From positions 199,501 through 263,500 of the forward strand of contig NZ_CP009283.1 of the NCBI RefSeq assembly GCF_000758625.1: 64,000 nucleotides of DNA, written 5' to 3'. Positions 61,902-64,000 of the stretch are shown one piece after another. This DNA is from Paenibacillus sp. FSL R7-0273. GTDB lineage: Bacteria > Bacillota > Bacilli > Paenibacillales > Paenibacillaceae. The notes beneath the pieces are model-generated. The model ran no database searches, was not told the DNA's origin, and was given only the letters and a program-made list of their open reading frames with translations. Positions within the stretch are counted from its first letter, which is position 1. Each line of letters starts with the position of its first letter. The position numbers and the translations under genes are program-made.

Positions 61902-63149
61902 ATGACTGAGGGTAAAATCATCAAGCACTACCGGGAAAAGCAGCGTCTAACTCAGGGAGAGCTTGGTCAGGGCATTTGCTCAGTGACTCATTTAAGTAAA
62001 ATCGAACGGGGTATCACCGAGTATTCACCGGAAATTATTGATTTATTATGCGACCGCCTGCAGATTAAAATGGCTGCAGAGGTGGAGCGCTTCATTCAGA
62101 CCCAGCGCAAATTAAATGAATGGCATAATGCCATGGTCATGCAGCGGACGCAGGAAGCAGAGGTCCTGAAAGCACAAATTGAGCAGGAGACGCTCAGGGA
62201 TCTGCCGGATTATAAAATTCCTTATCCCCTGCTGTTAATACGGTACCACCTGTACAATAATGATTTGAAGCCGGCTTCCCGGTTAATCAGGGACATTCAG
62301 AAGGCTGAACATCCTTCGCCTTATGTGCGTAACTATTTCAGACATCTTCAGGGGATATATTATTTTTTGTCAGGGCAATTTCTGGATTGTATCGGCGTGT
62401 TAACAGAGATCGACGAGTCGGAGTATACCGAGCAGGAGTATTACTATCATCTCGCGCTCGCCTATCACTCTATTCACTCCAGTATCATCGCCTATTATTA
62501 TGCCGAAAAAGCGCTGCAGTATTTCCGCAAGACGCTTAATCTGATCCGGATCATTGATACGGAGACACTCATGCTGATTCAGCTTAGTGTGAAAGAACCG
62601 CATTCTTTTGCAATAGCCAAGCAATCTTATGAGAATCTGATCAAAGCCTGTGAGCTGTGCGGCTCTGCCGACCGCAAGTACAAGCTGCTCCATAACCTGG
62701 CCTATGAGCATATGCGCCGGGGGTTATACATTGAAGCGGCTGAAGGGTTCGCGCAGGTAATGGAGCTGGTGGGCGGCCCGGAGCATCCGTTCTACCTTAG
62801 TGTGCTCGACTGCTACATTACCTCCTGTATGGGAGCTAAGCGCCTTCCGGTTTCCGAACTGCTGGCGTTAACCTATCAGGGACTGACGCTGGCGCGGGAG
62901 CGCAAGGACAGCCGGGAAATTAGCTTTAATCTGCTGATACTGTCATTGAAGGAGGACTGGCAGCCGTATTACCGTTATATTGAGGAGGAAGCCCTGCCGC
63001 ATTTCCGCAGCAATGGAGACACCTATACCATTGAACGCTACGAGCGCAAGCTGCTGTCTTACTATCTAAAGAGCGGGGAACGCGACAAGGCACTGGAGCT
63101 GTCGCTCTCAATGATCAGTGGCATGAGCAGCGGCCTGGAGGATTACTGA
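61902..63149 (+). CDS. HTH/TPR regulator, RRNPP-like
   Basis: 415-residue regulator. Residues 1-60 are an XRE helix-turn-helix (KIIKHYREKQRLTQGELGQGI, SVTHLSKIERGITEYSPEII), and the rest is all-helical in 35-40-residue steps, fitting tetratricopeptide repeats (ALAYHSIHSSIIAYYYAEKALQYF, NLAYEHMRRGLYIEAAEGFAQVMEL). This is the layout of the RRNPP group (PlcR, NprR, PrgX), whose members bind short export-import peptides. No small peptide gene is visible next to it. I chose ATG 61902, with AGAGG eight bases upstream; TTG 61896 would be too near that site. Target genes unknown. Confidence 0.85.
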   Translation: MTEGKIIKHYREKQRLTQGELGQGICSVTHLSKIERGITEYSPEIIDLLCDRLQIKMAAEVERFIQTQRKLNEWHNAMVMQRTQEAEVLKAQIEQETLRDLPDYKIPYPLLLIRYHLYNNDLKPASRLIRDIQKAEHPSPYVRNYFRHLQGIYYFLSGQFLDCIGVLTEIDESEYTEQEYYYHLALAYHSIHSSIIAYYYAEKALQYFRKTLNLIRIIDTETLMLIQLSVKEPHSFAIAKQSYENLIKACELCGSADRKYKLLHNLAYEHMRRGLYIEAAEGFAQVMELVGGPEHPFYLSVLDCYITSCMGAKRLPVSELLALTYQGLTLARERKDSREISFNLLILSLKEDWQPYYRYIEEEALPHFRSNGDTYTIERYERKLLSYYLKSGERDKALELSLSMISGMSSGLEDY

Positions 63150-63164
63150 GTCGGACGCCGGGCT

Positions 63165-63200
63165 AAAAAAGAAGAGGCCGTGATTGCTCACGGCCTCTTC
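63165..63200 (-). terminator. Terminator for udk (reverse strand)
   Basis: GAAGAGGCCGTGA and TCACGGCCTCTTC form a perfect 13-bp stem; on the reverse strand it runs into TTTTTT, so it ends the udk transcript, and it may stop the forward gene as well. Confidence 0.85.
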
Positions 63201-63211
63201 GTCCTGCCCTA

Positions 63212-63853
63212 TTAACGTGCGCTTCCGTTCCACTGCTGATCACCCGACAGGTATTTGGCAGTCAGTACAGACAGCAGCTCAATGCCGACCTCATTCTGCC
63301 CGCCTTCGGGGATGATAAGGTCAGCGTATTTCTTGGACGGCTCGATGAACGCCTCGTGCATCGGCTTCACCGTCGTTAAGTATTGGGTGTGGATGGAACG
63401 GATGGTCCGGCCGCGTTCCTCAATGTCACGCAGCACCCGGCGCATAATCCGTACATCCGGATCGGTATCGACAAATACCTTAATGTTCAGCTCTTCGCGC
63501 AGCTTCTCGTCGGACAGCACATGCAGCCCTTCAACAATGACAATGTTGTTCGGCATAAGCTCGACAGTCTTGTCCGTAAAACGGGCATGAACGGTGAAGT
63601 CATATACAGGCGCGTAAGCCACTTGTCCGGACTTCAGACATTGAAGATGCTCAATCAGCAGCTCCGTGTCAAAAGCCAGCGGATGATCATAGTTGATCGC
63701 CCCGCGTTCCTCAAAGCTGAGAGAGGAGTGGTCTTTATAGTAGTTATCCTGGGATATGAACGTTACTTTGTCTGTTCCAAGACGGTTAATAACGGAGCGG
63801 GCTACCGTTGTTTTGCCGGAACCGGTCCCGCCGGCGATACCAATAATAAGCAT
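63212..63853 (-). CDS. udk: Uridine kinase
   Basis: Pyrimidine salvage: phosphorylates uridine and cytidine. 213-residue P-loop kinase: GIAGGTGSGKTTVA is the Walker A motif, ISQDNYYKDHSSLSFEERGAINYDHPLAFD the substrate region, YDFTVHARF and NNIVIVEGLHVL follow, and RRVLRDIEERGRTIRSIHTQYLTTVKPMHEAFIEPSKKYADLIIPEGG is the lid and closing segment. ATG 63853 on the reverse strand has GGGAGG 14 bases upstream, a long spacing, but no better start is present; an upstream TTG at 63898 is not supported. Single gene with its own promoter and terminator. Confidence 0.95.
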   Translation of the reverse strand: MLIIGIAGGTGSGKTTVARSVINRLGTDKVTFISQDNYYKDHSSLSFEERGAINYDHPLAFDTELLIEHLQCLKSGQVAYAPVYDFTVHARFTDKTVELMPNNIVIVEGLHVLSDEKLREELNIKVFVDTDPDVRIMRRVLRDIEERGRTIRSIHTQYLTTVKPMHEAFIEPSKKYADLIIPEGGQNEVGIELLSVLTAKYLSGDQQWNGSAR

Positions 63854-63899
63854 GGTGTTGTAATAAACCTCCCTAAGCAATTGCCTTTGCAATTTCAAT

Positions 63900-63928
63900 A
63901 TTGTAGCACAGCGCAGGACTTATTTCAC
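63900..63928 (-). promoter_or_regulatory. Promoter of udk
   Basis: On the reverse strand TACAAT (63900-63905) is preceded by TGC, an extended -10, with GTGAAA 17 bases upstream (4 of 6 of TTGACA). Confidence 0.6.
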
Positions 63929-63987
63929 CTTGGATACCGGGAATAAACCGTGAATTTTTGAAAAAAATCAGGTTTTCTGCCGGAAAA

Positions 63988-63996
63988 TGCTATAAT
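63988..63996 (+). promoter_or_regulatory. Extended -10 promoter at the right edge
   Basis: TGCTATAAT is a perfect extended -10 box pointing to the right; its gene lies beyond the window, divergent from udk. Confidence 0.6.
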
Positions 63997-64000
63997 CTTA

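Overview
The window looks like a chromosomal segment of a Gram-positive, low-to-mid GC, S-layer-bearing plant-polysaccharide degrader, most likely Paenibacillus or a close relative. The reasons are the AAGGAGG-type ribosome binding sites, frequent TTG/GTG starts, cre-like sites, two very large proteins ending in three SLH domains, LplA/B/C-type ABC importers with an AraC/cache membrane regulator, and a Bacillus-style inositol (iol) gene set. This is inference from gene content; no 16S or other marker is present.

Layout. 1-7900: end of an unidentified gene, a secreted PL1 pectate lyase, a 1366-residue SLH surface protein with a duplicated propeller-like N-terminus, and an aldo/keto reductase. 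7900-14000: a reverse-strand pair (DUF4130-type protein and radical SAM protein of a putative DNA-repair pair), a small membrane protein, a LuxR-type regulator, a methyltransferase and a saccharopine-dehydrogenase-like enzyme. 14000-24200: a circularly permuted GH3 beta-glucosidase, an LprI-like lipoprotein, a Gly-rich protein, a GNAT acetyltransferase, a LamG-GH51 arabinofuranosidase and an AraC/GyrI regulator. 24200-28660: repeat array 1, an XRE-peptidase-like fusion, a nucleotidyltransferase, tRNA-Leu(CAG) and a 0.8-kb gene-free region rich in repeats. 28665-34035: AraC regulator divergent from GH38 alpha-mannosidase and GH105 hydrolase. 34096-43569: myo-inositol catabolism, iolG-iolB, repeat array 2, a LacI-type regulator, a DnaA-box-like cluster, then iolC-iolA-iolD-iolE. 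43785-45545: repeat array 3 split by an IS3-family element. 46067-55731: an AraC/cache regulator and a six-gene operon (solute-binding protein, two permeases, TIM-barrel isomerase, unknown protein, alpha/alpha-barrel lyase-like protein). 56055-63853: an S8 protease carrying cohesin, dockerin and SLH domains, an RRNPP-like HTH/TPR regulator and uridine kinase.

How it works together. Most genes serve carbohydrate acquisition: secreted or surface enzymes (pectate lyase, S-layer proteins) open plant polymers, the ABC importer brings in oligosaccharides, and cytoplasmic enzymes (GH3, GH51, GH38, GH105, the lyase-like protein) finish them. The iol cluster turns inositol towards central metabolism under a dedicated LacI-type repressor: both structural promoters have a 17-bp spacer, a TATACT -10 box and the same 15-bp palindrome 11-13 bp downstream, and a related site lies upstream of the regulator gene.

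The least explained features are (1) three intergenic tandem arrays with 51- or 52-bp periods whose units differ in sequence but share a palindromic core of the form GGN-AAAA(G/A)T-N'CC, (2) four DnaA-box-like 9-mers in 45 bp, three of them helically phased, upstream of the iolC promoter, and (3) the sugar operon with an unrecognised protein. All assignments are from reading the sequence; no database search was run.
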